From assembly GCA_033220425.1 (NCBI GenBank), contig CM065649.1, positions 2,108,001-2,172,000 of the forward strand: a stretch of 64,000 bases of DNA, given 5' to 3'. How positions within the stretch are numbered: position 1 is the stretch's first letter; each line of letters starts with the position of its first letter. The stretch is from Lepraria neglecta. Lineage: Eukaryota > Ascomycota > Lecanoromycetes > Lecanorales > Stereocaulaceae. The translations under genes were made by a program, and so were the position numbers. Shown here piece by piece: positions 12,430 through 24,950 of the stretch. Under the pieces are notes generated by a model that saw only the letters and a program-made list of their open reading frames with translations, was not told where the DNA came from and did not search any database.

Positions 12430-13690
12430 CGAGCAGCCCTACGAGGCTTTCTGATACGTTGCCCTCTTCGCATTGGCTGATTCTGAAGCTCCCCGGAGCT
12501 CGCCTGCTCTTGGCTATGATACCCTGCCCACCGACCCTGCCGTAGTTCCTGAGTAGACACCCTTACTGGTAACACTACTACCATTCTGCGACGTCGTGGG
12601 GGTAGAGGAATGGGGCGGAGTAGGCTCGGCGGAGGTGGTCGATGGGTAACTGGGGTACGGCGTCTTGATGTAGCAGGTAGTCGCGGCAGTGCAAAGAGCT
12701 CTGGGCCTAGACGTCGTAGTCTTTTTCCCGCCTTAGCTAACTCTCTTAGTGCCTTCTCGGTACTTGCTTTATTGAATTTCTCAGCAGCGTCCTTCTTCTA
12801 TTAGTCGATAACGTGTTGATTTATAACCCTAGCGTTGTCCCAGTTACCTTTATCACGGCTAGCCTTGCGTTCCTTCCTTTTATTAAGCTCTAAAAGCGTA
12901 TTATTAGTAGTAGCGTGTATAGCTCAATCAGCTATTGTAACTATTACAGCTTTGCTTACTTTTTGAAGAGCTTCTTCTAGATTAATACTCTCCTTTACTT
13001 GGCGGAGTAACTGCTGGACCTATACTGTATTCGCTGATGTTATTGCGACTGTTATTTGACCGCTAGGACCTAAATAGTCGAGGGTTCCTTCTGGTAGTAT
13101 AGCAGGGCGAATAGTAACATTGAATTACTCGAATTGTACTGGCTGAGGAAAGTGCTTTAGTACTATCTAAGGATCGAATAGTGAGAGACCTGCTGCTGCC
13201 CAGGCTTTTTGGATATTGGTTGGTGTAATAGCTTCTTGCTTTACTTGGCGATAAAGCTCCAAAAAGTCAACTTTGTTAATCGAATAACTAGCACCAAGGC
13301 GTATAACTCGCTGGACGTGCTTTTTATATACTGACGACAAAGGCGCAAATACGCCAACGTCTAATAGTTATAGAAGGTGAGTGGTATAAGCAGGGAGACA
13401 TAAAACGATGATTTTATGAGCAATGCAGTACTCAATCGCAGCAGTCGAAATATGTGAAGCATGCCCATCAACGCATAGTATGCGGTATTCGCCTTTTTGA
13501 AAAGCAGCCGTCTCTGGATCAAAGCACTGTTCTATCTACTAGAGATAAATCTCGTTCTCAGTCCAGCCATTTTCACTAGTACTGATATAAGCTTCTGGGA
13601 AAGCGTCGAACCAGGCCTTTTGCTGCCGTACTGCTTTAAAGGCTATTGATGTCGATTCAATCGAAAAGGGGTCGAATATACAATAAAATC
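12430..13690 (-). pseudogene. Fot1/pogo-type DDE transposase relic
   Basis: The minus-strand translation shows the C-terminal two thirds of a fungal pogo-class DDE transposase: VDGHASHISTAAIEYC around the second catalytic Asp, then LPAYTTHLL followed by LLDVGVFAPL around the third, then YKKHVQR and a long Lys/Ser-rich tail. Intact proteins of this class have about 500-600 residues; here the N-terminal DNA-binding part is missing. The frame has stops at codons where Gln or Trp is expected (CAA to TAA, TGG to TAG), the pattern left by repeat-induced point mutation. At its upstream end the relic runs into the inverted-repeat block starting at 13742. The element lies in the gap between array copies C and D. 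Confidence 0.75.
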
Positions 13691-13741
13691 GACGACAGCA
13701 ATAAAAAATTTGAAATTCGGCCGGTTGGGGGGTGAATTCTT

Positions 13742-13968
13742 CTACCGTCGATTGCAGAACCATTGGCGCGAGAAAATCAGAATTTTGGGGGGCGCTCCGG
13801 GGGTAGGGAAGGCGGGCGAAATTGGCCAAAATTTTGGAAAACCAGCTATACAGTAACAACCAACGCTGCTCCGGGGGCCTAGTAGACGGGGAATTAACGC
13901 ACCTATCTAGCTCTATAAGGCCATAAGCTTTGTATATATATTACAGCGTTAGGGGGCTATCGCAAAGC
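13742..13968 (+). repeat. left arm of a large inverted repeat
   Basis: About 227 bases match 14239-14463 in inverted orientation, with scattered differences that are mostly transitions and one-base indels. Shared landmarks are ctaccgtc, gcgcgagaaaatcagaat, ggaaggcgggcgaaattgg and aaaaccagctatacagtaa. A third, direct partial copy of its second half lies at about 14025-14150. Confidence 0.8.
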
Positions 13969-14238
13969 AGGGTCATTCCTTGAACTCGCGCTAAAATCCG
14001 AGCAAATTCGCTGAATTATATAAAAACTAGCTGTATAGCGACGACCAACGCTACTCCGGGGCCCTAGTAAACGGGAAATTAACGGGCTCGTCCAGCTCTA
14101 TTAGGCTATAAACTTTGTATATATAGTACAGCGCTGGACAGCCATCGCAAATAGGGTTAAAAATCAGATTTTTTTTGTTTACTTTTCAGCCCTAACTGGC
14201 GCGAATTAACAAAAAAATTCAAAAAATTAAAAAATCAC

Positions 14239-14463
14239 CTTTGCGATGGCTGTCTGACGCTGCGTTAGATATACAAAGCTTATGGCCCAATAAAGCTGGA
14301 TAGGCGCTTTAATTTCCCGTTTATTAGGCCCCCGGAGCAGCGTTTTTTATTACTGTATAGCTGGTTTTCCAAAAATTTTGCCAATTTCGCCCGCCTTCCC
14401 TACCCCCGGAGCGCCCCCCAAATTCTGATTTTCTCGCGCCAATGGTTCTGCAATTGACGGTAG
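14239..14463 (-). repeat. right arm of the inverted repeat
   Basis: This is the inverted partner of 13742-13968. The 270-base interior holds a partial direct copy of the arm and an AT-rich run (14165-14235). The inner edges of the block share ttgcgatggctgtc, so two element ends probably lie head to head. It is likely the terminal region of the neighbouring Fot1/pogo element or a foldback derivative of it. Confidence 0.75.
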
Positions 14464-15334
14464 AGTTGTTCTAAACCAGTCAGCTTTTGAGCTTGGAGCT
14501 CAGTCTGAGAACATAACTTTAGGACTGCGCATTCGTGGAGATTTAACTAATCTAATGTGTTCCGGATCAATGATTGGCAGTTGAACAAGTCGTCTGCGAT
14601 GATGTGACCATGATCTTAGGCCGGGAAGCCGGTACTTTTCGGCAGACCGAGGAATTTCACGACACAGAGGATGATGACAAGGTCTCGAACGGTTGATGAG
14701 GGATGATAAGGGTATGCATTAAGCACGAAAAATGCCAAGACTGGAACTAGTGACCACAAGGCAGTGTTCGCGAGAGCCTGGTCTTGCGCTGACGAGTACT
14801 CTCGTTGCAATCAGACTGTTGGCGCGGCTCCTCGATCCACCACTCATCGCTAGTCGTGATCAATTAGATTCGTCAGGAACAAAGTTCCCCTCGCGCTGTA
14901 CTTGTGGTCGAGTATTTGCATCTGTTTTTCTAACATGTGTTGAGTTGGAACGAAAGTGTCTGCTGCACCATGTAAGCTTGAAGTGGGGAGTCAAGAATCT
15001 TTGGAACGACTGTTGGACTATGAATCGGATGTGGATGGAGCTAGAGGACAGCGAGTGTATGGCAAATGAGGTCTGATTTCATTCCCTGATAAGTCGTGTT
15101 CATCTATGATCCGGGTTCGTTGATCAATAACCATACACATTCGTAGCATCCTGCGCTTTTCCTTCTTCTTCGTTCTTCTTGCTGAAAGCGCCAACCGAGC
15201 CTAACACCACTCTTCACAATAGCAATCGGAGGTATAAGTAGTATTCCTTCGAAGCAGCATCAGACCCGTCCGAGCTGCGGATCTTCGCCCGTCTTCCGTG
15301 GCAACATTCATAGCTTGGGTCTCGCTATGGTGTA
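14464..15334. other. spacer, nothing seen
   Basis: Short frames near 14.6-15.1 kb lack motifs and splice signals. Confidence 0.4.
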
Positions 15335-15570
15335 TTAGCCATGTACATGACTATGGAAGACAAAGTATTGCTTACCTGCAGCCTTCCTCATTGCAGATGT
15401 TTGTCCACACCAGCTCCCATTCACGAAGCCACTGTGGCACGGACATCCTGTTGCGAGGAGAATCGCTGTGGTGGAGCTTATGCAGGACTCCTGGAGGGTC
15501 TTGGCTTCCGAGAAGCTGTTCGCCGAGTTGAAGGGGCTCTGCGTCGACATCTTCGTCATTGATCGAGTTG
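15335..15570 (-). CDS. WREWE-family small protein, copy D (start not found)
   Basis: Exon 2 (15376-15570) follows an acceptor GGATAG and ends at GTAAGC (15370-15375). The last exon (15335-15350) gives a few residues (Ser-His-Val-His-Gly) and a stop. A five-base first exon would make the total divide by three (71 residues). The tail has the late part of the motif well kept (PRNRMSVPQWLREWELVWTNI). The early [YF]LPxG part is poor (LLGSQDPPG), so this is the most divergent copy. No suitable ATGAC lies within 600 bases upstream, so it may have lost its start or use a different one. Confidence 0.45.
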
Positions 15571-18570
15571 CTATCCGGTGTTAGCGGTGCCCCTGGATGA
15601 CGAGGCGTTGAGGCTCAACACGGTCTGAGATACGGCGTCCGAGGTGAAGCCATAGGAACTCGGCGACGGAAGATAACCAAGCAGCGATTTAACTCTGCCA
15701 AACCGCGAAGAGTATCAAGCAGGGAAGATTTGGAACAGAGATAGCGCTTTAAGAAGACCGATATATAATATGTCACAGCAGACCGGGGACCAGTACAACG
15801 CTTGAGTAAAGCTCGTGGATGGAGAATGTATCGATGAGAGGCTTCAAAAACAGAGAAAGCCAACTCTTAATGTCGAAAAGATGTGGAAACAAGAGAGACT
15901 TTCAAGATGTCTCCTATCCTAGAAGGAGAACATGTTTCAATTATCAAAGCACAAAGCACGGACAGTGGTTTTAGAGGCTCCTCCATTGGAGGAGATATAT
16001 GGTGACGTCTTCGGAAACCGGGGGTGTGTGCTGAACAAAGCCACCAGAAGTTAAGACCCCCGCACCACGACTATGCAAAGTATTAGGGATATTGGGTACT
16101 CATCTGGATAGGCGGTCCGGTTTTGGTAATACTCTAACGATGAATTTGTGTGCCATTGGAGGATACCAATAGATCTCCCGCCAGATCTGTTTGCAAGATA
16201 TGTACGGTTCTCGCTCCTATGAATTTGTTGCCCACATTCGGACCTGTCTTATAACACTACCGATCCAATCACTTGCGATCGATGGGGATACTAACGGGGT
16301 TCTGCCTGTGAAAATTGTTTGTAGATCTATGAAACCTCGCATGCTTTCCGCAATGCGGTCCAATCATCTATCCTCTTGCTTTGGGTGTCCTTCTGAAACA
16401 CTGCGTCAACCCAGCTCTACAAAAATCACAAGCTTTAAAGCTCAGCCTTGCTCATAACGATTACAAACCCTCGTTTTAAATCTGCCTCATCTTATCAGTA
16501 TCTAACGTAGACAAGCACGAGCCAAAATAGAATGCCTTGCCGCAAGGCTAACATCGCAAATGGCACACAGGCGCATAAGTCTTACTTGGTCTTTTCCTTA
16601 GCGTGCAGAAAATGTTCCGATGATACAGGGTAATTAATATCGGGTATGCATACTGTTCTTGATATCTAATTCGATGGCAACATTCACGATCAAATTCTTC
16701 TGCCTATTAATAGACTATTTTTGCCAACGTGGTTCCTACACCCCGGATGATAATGCAGTGCGCCACACGGTCTATGAAACACAAATCCCGTGTTACTGGC
16801 TTTTATCTAAGCATTTTCAACGCTCTTTTCCTTGAGAGTTCAAACTGTAAATCACAGGACAATCACTTAAGATCGGGTACAGCCTACATGCCTGCTTAAT
16901 TCCCAGCTAAGCATCAATCATGGCGTCTGAAAGTGACCAAAGCCTCTTTCCCCAAAGAGCTATAGCCGAAGCCGAATGTTGGTCCGGCAGTCTACATCTG
17001 GCCTCTCGCATCCTTGCGCGGATGGTGTTTCTATAACTTCTAGGCGCCGGATGGGAGCATCTCGGACCGGAGTCAGTCAGGCTAGTTGTAAGTTGAGAGC
17101 CAGCCTACCGCTCCAACCTATTCTGCAGCATGGCAAAGGAACGCGAGACCGCTCTGGAAAGAAGTGGTAGCTAAGTAACAGAAGGAGGTCGCGCGATAAT
17201 CATTGCGGAAAGAGAAGTACTATAGCTCAATCAGTCGCCTAGCTGGCATTCGATTATGAGCTCCCAACTTAGGACGATCAAACCACCTTTCCCACAGGGC
17301 TTTCATCAACATCCAATCACAATTATAGTATGTGGCTTCGCTAAGTCGCCTAAGATGAAGGTACCATGCATTGACTTAGATTATCCCTGAACATCAACCG
17401 CTCTCTCAAGCACGGCCCTCATTCGACATGCCTACCGCACCATTGAAACTCCTCCTTGTCTACTGTTGCGATTCCTGGCCTTGCTGGCGTGGCTCCTCAG
17501 TCTGGCTCCAGGAAGAGGAACTCGACATGACGAGACGAAAACAATTCTGACATTGCCAATCTTGAATCAGGCTTCGCAAGCAGTACTCCAGAGCTTGAAC
17601 TATCAGTAACATAACATCAAGGTTATGAACAAGAACCTAGGGCGCCTAGGCTCGGCCGGTTCATCACTATGCATCCACCCCTTCTCAGGGTCGCGCAAAC
17701 CCAAAGGAAGATGGTGATTGCCTACAACGTCTCGAGGGCTCATGAAGATTAGTCTGTGCCACAGATTGATCGAAGAGATGGATAACGCAGGGGATGTTCT
17801 CCAGGGTAGAGAGTTGATGTCTGATACAAACAAAAGGATTGATTGTTGGTGCTCGCCACTGATGGACTCTGACGAGAAAGGAAACGAGCCTCGAGAGCCA
17901 ACATTGCAGATCGCTGCCCACCACCCAAGGGAAAGAGCCGGCGTCGTGTAATTTCAACCTCCCGGTTAGGAATAACCTGCGCCGTCTAGATAGTGGCACT
18001 AAGAAGATTCCAGGCATTTTCATCACTCCAAACCGTCGACTCGCTGAAACACTGGGGACTGCGATGTCAGCCGCACGGGGCTACTTCGTAGGAGTTCGTC
18101 GGAGTGACCAGCACCATTCCAGAAATTTACATCCAGACCCGATGGGGACAGCAAAACGACATCGAGAAAGGTGAAGGCATCCAACTCATGTCATCTCTGC
18201 ACCTCAGCTCACGTGTGCCATCGAAAGTCGACTTCTGCTACCCTCAGCCAATCTTGCGACCCTGGTCCGCTGTCGACCCCGAATACTCGCAGTGTTTCCA
18301 GTCTGTGAAGCAGCATCACGTCAACCTTGCTATCGCTGGGACTCGCGGAAGCAAGCTATACCGGAACCATTGTTGGGCAGCCGTTGGTCTCAGGAGCTGC
18401 TGCAACAGTCAGCAACAAGTGGAAGGCAGCAAGTTGTTGAGAACCGGGTTGTACCAATATATTCTCTCCACGTCATCATTGTAATATCCTTCCTCATCAT
18501 TCTAAGTCGTCAAACGGGCTAATCTTTTGCTGCGAGATGTTAGCTTCTGCAACAAGTCTAGGGCAGGCTC
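15571..18570. other. spacer between copies D and E
   Basis: Three kilobases hold no gene that I can support. Open frames at 17.7-18.0 kb and 18.1-18.5 kb overlap each other on both strands, have no motifs and look like chance frames. Confidence 0.4.
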
Positions 18571-19081
18571 CTAACAGATGTTCTCCCATTCCTTATCCCA
18601 ATCCGACAGCAACTGCGACATCGATAGGCCCTTCCGAGGATTGACACAAGCATTTGCCACGGCTGTCCGATACCACTCGCCTCCGGGAAGATACTGACAC
18701 GCTTCCGAAAGCGACGATGCTTGTTGATGGTTCCCGTCGACGTGCTCCTCAGAATTTTTGGCGGTCGATTCCCTAGCCAAAGGTTAAGCGATGCTTTACC
18801 TAAAGGTTGGACGTACGGACTTGTTGCGTTCTTCGCTCGTTGATGAGGTTGGCCCCGCATTTGAGGAAGACTTTGGTGGAGGACCAGGTGGGTAGTCGAC
18901 AAGGGGAAATTTCTGGTCGTATTTGTTGGATGGAGGACTATGAAAACAGTTAGAGAGACATTAATGTGAAAACAGAAACAATAACTGTGGAAGAGGACGT
19001 GCTGGGACAAAGAGGAGAGAATAAAGCTTTCGATGAGGATGGTGTGGGCCATTGGGAAGGAAGGGAGGGTACGAACGTCAT
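18571..19081 (-). CDS. WREWE-family small protein, copy E
   Basis: Minimal model: ATGAC (19077-19081, donor GTTCGT) joined to 18571-18772 (acceptor TTGGCTAG) gives 68 residues, in frame to a TAG. The tail is CQYLPGGEWY, then VNPRKGLSM, then SQLLSDWDKEWENIC; the usual Trp of the QW pair is Leu here. A longer model is also in phase: a middle exon at about 18817-18945 after TTTCATAG adds roughly 43 Pro/Ser-rich residues and leaves through GTCCGT, with a 48-base intron to the same final exon. Only transcript data can choose between them. It is closest to copy F, since both share the VANA and NPRKGLSMSQ stretches. Confidence 0.62.
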
Positions 19082-21900
19082 ATTGGACTCTTGATAGGAG
19101 ACAAACTTTTTTTGAGGGTCGATTTCTGAATGTAACGAGACCTTTTCTGGTGCTCTCTGCAGGGAAAGAGGTTGCGGAGGCAGACTTGACTCTCGGGATT
19201 GTTAAAGGAAGGGGGTTGAAAACAAGTTTGAAGGTCTCCGAGACCGCCGTCCTCTCCTAGACCATCGCCGATGGCTCCACCAGATCGCTCAGGCCAAGGA
19301 GAAGATAAGCAGAGTCACGAGATGCCATGTTAGCTCTCTCCAACTTGCCTTTCTTGAGAATTTCAGGTGAACCTGGGTGCCGATGCAATCGAGATCTCAA
19401 ACATAGATAGGAGATATCCGACAGCCCTGGATGTCAGTCTGTAAAAAGAAACCAAGTCCATCGCTGCATCGACGCAGGTACGAACATTAGGCTGAATAAG
19501 GAAGTAATGATGTTTCAAGCCGTAGGGCGCGTATGCATGAATTACCCCCACCAACCACGTGAAATCCCCGTCGGGCAAGCCTTGCAAGTCAATCTCGGCG
19601 CTGCCAGCAGGGTCGAATCATTCCCTCGGGTTTTCGTAAGGAACCCAGTCAATCAACCACTGTCATCATCTTGCGTTCGGTGTTCCCGCCGCAGCGGGAG
19701 GAACCAGTGCCGTGATAACCAGGGTAGTTCTAGGTGCTTCCGGCACCACACCAACGTTGACTTAACCAGCCAAGAAGCGCAATTAAAGAGATCTAGGCCT
19801 TTCTGCCAACATTGAGAAAGACAAGAAATTGAAGGAAACAAAGTGGCGCGCAAAAAGGATGTTCATTGGAGGTGGTAGCCTTGGACGTAGGTCGTCTTGT
19901 GCTGACTTTAGCCCAATGGGCCGTGTGTAGGGCTGTGGGGCTTTTGTGGCTTTCCTTAGAAGGCCTCCAGAAGCCTCCGAGTCCACGCTAGAAGGAAATT
20001 AGAAATGTCCCAAATTAGCACCATATTTTCGCGAAGAGACTAAGGGGTTCTCAATGTTGTTTGAAACTTCCAAGGCGCGAGCCTTTTCAGCTATTGCACG
20101 AAAAACGGCGGCAAAGGCTCGTATGGGTCGATTTACGAATTTGGATGGCAATGGAGACTTTTTCATGGTCTTTAGTTATCCTTCCCAGATCCCGGCAGCA
20201 TTTGAGGGGTCGGGGAGATGGAATTGGGGTAAAAGCTGGTCGAGGTTCACTAGAGGACAGGGGCTTACGGGTCATAGGCAAAGCAGGGTGAGGAAGAGAT
20301 CGAGATGGACATTCCCAGCAAGGAAAGACTATTCGTAAGTGCTGATTGAAGTGCTGGCATTTTGACGCCACAGGATCCTACGACAAGGATCGTTAATGCG
20401 ATGGTGGGGGTTTAGCGAAATGGGTGCCATCCTTAGAGAATGGGTGGTCAGCACCTGACTGTCGCCAATGTTGGACTCCTTGCGACGAGATGCCGACTTT
20501 GAAGTAACTTCTGTGCGGAAGCCAGTCCCGTGCGGAAAACCTGCTCGGATGGTACCAAGGCATCAAGAGGGGGGAGAGAGTGTGCAACTATTACCGAGCA
20601 AGCTTGGTAACGCGATGGACCGGACTGGTACGTTCATGGACCCGTGAATCAAGTTATTTTCGGCTTCTTGATGATCTCTCCTCTTCTCTATAAGCGACTA
20701 TCTACCGCTGATGAAGGTAGGGGGTGTGGAGCAATCATAACGCATTGGCAAAATGATATGATTGGGTCAGGTTGAAGGTTACTTCTGATCAGGCACGAAG
20801 CCTGGAAAAGCTTCTTGGAAGCTTCCTGTTAAGGCATTGCTCATAGTTCGGTCATTCTCCGGAAGTTTAAAACTGTTCCCATGTTGCCGCCAAGTAAGTC
20901 GATTATCTCAAGGTTGTTCATCATGTTTCGAGCAATGTGTATGTCTTAGTTGCAGTTCGGCATGACGGAAGAGCCGAAGTCGATAGCGTTTACGGACTTA
21001 GGACATTGGTACTACTGCAGGTACCAGAAACCATATCTTGCCGTTTGATGTGTGAGTGATACTTACGACTGTTCTAGGTAGGTCCGAGTTGCCTTCCTTG
21101 CCTAGGCGAACCATAGTTCGGGCTGGGGGCAATCTTTACAGCCAGGTAGTATCGCAACAAGCAAAGATGAAGTTTCGCTTTGAATTATAAATTTGTAACG
21201 ATAAACAAGACGAACAACTCATACTGCAAAGTCTTGGTATTTAGACCTCTTGTTGTGGAGTTATGGTGCTTGGAAGAATCTCATCTTCCTTGGCGCAGCC
21301 CGAACTATTTTTGCCGACACCGAGCCTGTTGTCGCTGAAGGAGCCAAGTCAACTGGGTTTGATTTTTCTGCTAGTGAACCCCCTGCTCAGAGTAAAAGAA
21401 GAGCTTTTACAAAATAGTGTTATGCTGTGCTATTGCTTTGATGATAATCATGTGTGTCTATGTCGATGCCGAGATTGCAGCAAAAAGCTAAGCGAACGGG
21501 ACAAATACAATTTAGGGCAATTCCTTTGACTAAAGTATACAGAGTCCACTGCGTGAGATGAGACTGAAAGCAAATGAGAGCCGTCAGGACGCGGGTGGCG
21601 GTGAAGGCAATGTATGATCTAAGACTCTGCCTCAGGGCACTCCGTGCCTTGAACTACGCACGCAGCAACATCTATGCTGAAATATACGCACTTGGGCGAC
21701 GCTACAAATCCAGTCATCTTATTGAAAACAACTTAACAGCAGCAAAGTGCCACCTTTTCATCGTTGAGGGTAGGTAAAGCCTAAGCTGATCATCGTAAAG
21801 AGCTTACGATCTAAGAATTTACCGCGAGCGTGTTAACAATGCAGCAATACATGAAGCATAAAATTTATGGCGTTCGGAAGTCTTCAATAGCTAATTCTTA
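19082..21900. other. spacer between copies E and F, first part
   Basis: No supported gene. The E-F distance (about 4 kb) is larger than usual, but I found no decayed motif copy in it. Confidence 0.4.
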
Positions 21901-21944
21901 GAAACTATTGGAGCGGAACACTTTTATGGGACACTATCCATTGA

Positions 21945-22196
21945 ATGGCGCTAGTACACCTGACTGATCTATCCAATAGCTGCAAAGCATGTCTTATTGC
22001 AGGCAGAAAGACTACTAAGACTGTCTCCAAGCGGAAGGCCTTAGGAGAGTTTTCAGTCAATACGGTGAAGAGGGTCAAAATGCCTCCCAAGCGCAAGGAG
22101 AAGACACCAAGGTCCAGATTTGGCTGCGCGCTTTGCAACATTAACTTATGTAATCATAAAAGATGTTGGAATGAGTATATAAGTGCTATTCAGTAG
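21945..22196 (+). pseudogene. possible piggyBac-type transposase C-terminus
   Basis: An 83-residue open frame has the order seen at the end of fungal piggyBac-like (DDE_Tnp_1_7) transposases: LSNSCKACLIAG, a basic linker (KRKALGEFS, KMPPKRKEK), then RFGCALCNINLCNHKRCW, a Cys-rich zinc-binding tail. The paired CxxC and LCxxxxCW are the reason for the call. The catalytic region is not visible upstream, so this would be a relic of a few hundred bases. The call is from memory of the tail pattern and is tentative. Confidence 0.4.
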
Positions 22197-22273
22197 CTTA
22201 TGGGGTGGTGGAGTTGATAATAATGTCGAAACACTACAAGGGCGAGGCTCCGCCATTCATGGGATAGTGTAGG

Positions 22274-22813
22274 CTAGACATTCTTGACGATGTCTTCCGA
22301 ACGCTCACTGACATCCTCGGATTTCTTCTTCAACTCACACATGCACTGCAGCAGCACCAAGTCCCTATGAATCTCATCAGGAATCTTGACTGCTGCTTGA
22401 GCAAAGAATATCAATAAGGATAGCTCGAAAGTCACGCGAAAGGTTTACTAACATGAATGCTCACTCTTTGGAGTGACATTTGCCCATGTCCGCTCCCATT
22501 CAGACATCCATTGCGACATCGATAGACCCTTCCGCGGATTTTCACGAGCATTTGCCACATGTTGTCGATACAACTGGCCTCCAGGAAGATGCCGTCGTAC
22601 ATCTGGAGACTCGGGTGGACTTTCTTGATGGTCTTCGTCTTCGATCTGCTGTACCTTGTGTCCAGTCTTTGTGTCTCTGCTAAAAGCGTTAACGGAGGGA
22701 ATCTTTCATGCCAACTTGCACTGAGAACTGAAAAGGTAGAGTTGGAAGCTGAAAACATAGCCGGAGCAGGCATACGGATAAGTTGCGATATCTAGTGGAA
22801 GAACTCACGTCAT
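22274..22813 (-). CDS. WREWE-family small protein, copy F, longest tail
   Basis: This copy has three exons: ATGAC (22809-22813, donor GTGAGT), 22465-22676 (acceptor TTTTAGCAG, donor GTGAGC) and 22274-22392 (acceptor CAAGCAG). The total is 111 residues and divides by three. The motif is RRHLPGGQLY, then ENPRKGLSM, then SQWMSEWERTWANV. Unlike other copies, the last exon adds about 38 charged residues (IPDEIHRDLVLLQCMCEL, then KKKSEDVSER) that look like an amphipathic helix. If intron 2 were retained the protein would stop after SEHSC at 77 residues. The intron-2 acceptor is a CAGCAG pair, so one residue could vary by splice choice. Confidence 0.65.
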
Positions 22814-24950
22814 AATATTCTCAGACAGGAGGGATATGTTGATCCCCTTCGCGACAATGATAAAATTAAGCTGTTCCTAAGGCTGTTATTCTGAGAATGA
22901 TTGATAGTATGAGGATAATTTCTGAGCAAACTTTCCATGTTTGCATAAAGGACAGAGTTCCGGGTATTTTTGCAGTGGAGAGACTCATACGCTGATTCGG
23001 CGTTTACTAATGTGCCAATAAAGCAACTGGCACTTGCACAAGCAGCCACCCATGATTGGCACATACTAAAAGTACGCCATGGGAGCGACAGCGCATTTCC
23101 AAGGGTTCCAGAGCTGGCACGTCACAGACAACGGTACCGCTGATATCTCTAGCCTAATGGAAGAAACATGGCCTCGAAAGTCAGCGAGTAGATCTGCATG
23201 GCTTCGACACTAATATCTGGACAGCCGGGAGGCCAATAAGGACTAACATAGTATGGCTTCGGGGGTCGGGTGAAGTGGTGGGGCCCGCTAATAAGTTTGG
23301 CTTTCTGTGTCTTTGCTTTGGGCATAAAGGTTGTCTTTGAAGCAATCCTTCTGGGACTGACATACCATGACTTTTGTGGCAGGATTTCATTTCTGACAAC
23401 AGCCTAGATCAAAGCTATCATGCGAGGCCTGGACGTTGAAACCCCTATGAGGGGTCCTCGCACGGCCAAAAAGTCATCTATTCATGAAACACTAATTCTA
23501 TGAGGCCTGCACAGCGACGAAAGTCAGCTCGTCGATGACTGATGCTTTGAATGAGGGGGCTCTACGCCTGTGTCCGCTAAGGCAAGGCTCGATATCCAGC
23601 TTTTGAATTGACTAAACCGGCTAAAGGTGATGCTCGCGAGCGGCACAAGCGTCTCGGTCATGATTTCTTGGTCTGAAATTTGAACTCGTATTGACTAAGA
23701 GATGATCTTAGGGCGAAAAGCAAGATCATGGTGGCTGATGCCAGTACAGCAGCCTGCAGAAGACCCGAATATCGCTCACCAAAAGTGCGGAGGATGATAA
23801 TGACGGTGATGATGGAGATAGTGACGATAGTGATGTGACGAGAAGTGAGGCTTTTCTTCTTGCGGTGGCCGGCAGTAATCTAGTGCATCGATTTGCGGGG
23901 CCGATATATCCCTCAGCGAAAGATCGGTCGATGATCACGCTCACCTCGTTCGCAAGATAGCTTGATTGTAGCCGTGTCAAGCCCCAGGTACATGATCCAA
24001 AGTGTGATAGGTCAAGGCATTTCCGGAGCCTCGACTAGGGCCCTAGCTGACGCTATAAACAATCCGTGGAGAGCTCGGCGGAACGTGCTAGCCTTAAATC
24101 TCAGCTACAAAACACATGCACGAGGCCATCACCCACCAATGAGGAGTAGGGTAGGTGAAAGCTGCCGCTTTGTGCGCTATTCCACATTCGTTAAACCAGT
24201 GGTTTTACGAATGCGGGATAGCGCACACGGGGAAGCTAAACGAAGCCAGGATCGCCCCGATTGCTGCCGGGCCAGTCTAAAAACTCGCCGATAAGGAGAC
24301 GGGAAATTCCTGCTTGCAAGATGCATTCCAACTCTCAGCGACAGCGTATCAGCATTGAGCATTTCCGTGGTCGATTGGTGCAATATGCAGCACACTATCA
24401 ATCCACAAAGTCTCTTGGCAAAAGACAGCAGGCACCCAATGAAGTGATGAGAGACATCTAAGGATGACAACGTCTCACTAGCATCTCGTTTCCGATTCTC
24501 CAATGCGAGAAAAATGAATATCGAGGGGATTCTAAAGAGCTTGGTAGCGCCCTGACGCAGTATTCATTAGCCACATAGTTACATGTATCACCTACTGTGA
24601 GGATCCTAGATCACTCTACGCCTACACTTTTAGCCCAATGGCTCACATCTCTTCAAGCCCGATTTTCATGCAACGTCAGTCACTCCAGAACAATGTCGAT
24701 CGATAATCCAAACTAGAGAAAATAGGGCTATTATGAGATGAGGACAGCATGTCAGTATTGAAGGTCAATGGTCTGAACCCTGCCTCAGGGATGTTAGCAT
24801 TTCAACACTAAAGCCTTGGACCTGGCCGACTGACCAGGCATCAATCACTTCCGCTCCTAACAATACATATTAAATCATTCGTTGAGTGTTCCTTTGGGTC
24901 TGGCTACAGCCTGTCAGCAATGGCGAACCGGAATATCGGGATACAGATGA
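22814..24950. other. spacer between copies F and G
   Basis: No gene is supported. Frames at 23.7-24.5 kb overlap on both strands and lack motifs. Confidence 0.4.

Noticed and set aside
18104-18484. 126-residue plus-strand open frame
   Set aside because: It overlaps another open frame, contains no motif, and shows no intron signals or regular codon pattern.
23726-24503. Overlapping open frames on both strands
   Set aside because: Ser/Arg-rich chance translations of mixed sequence; no domain or splice structure.
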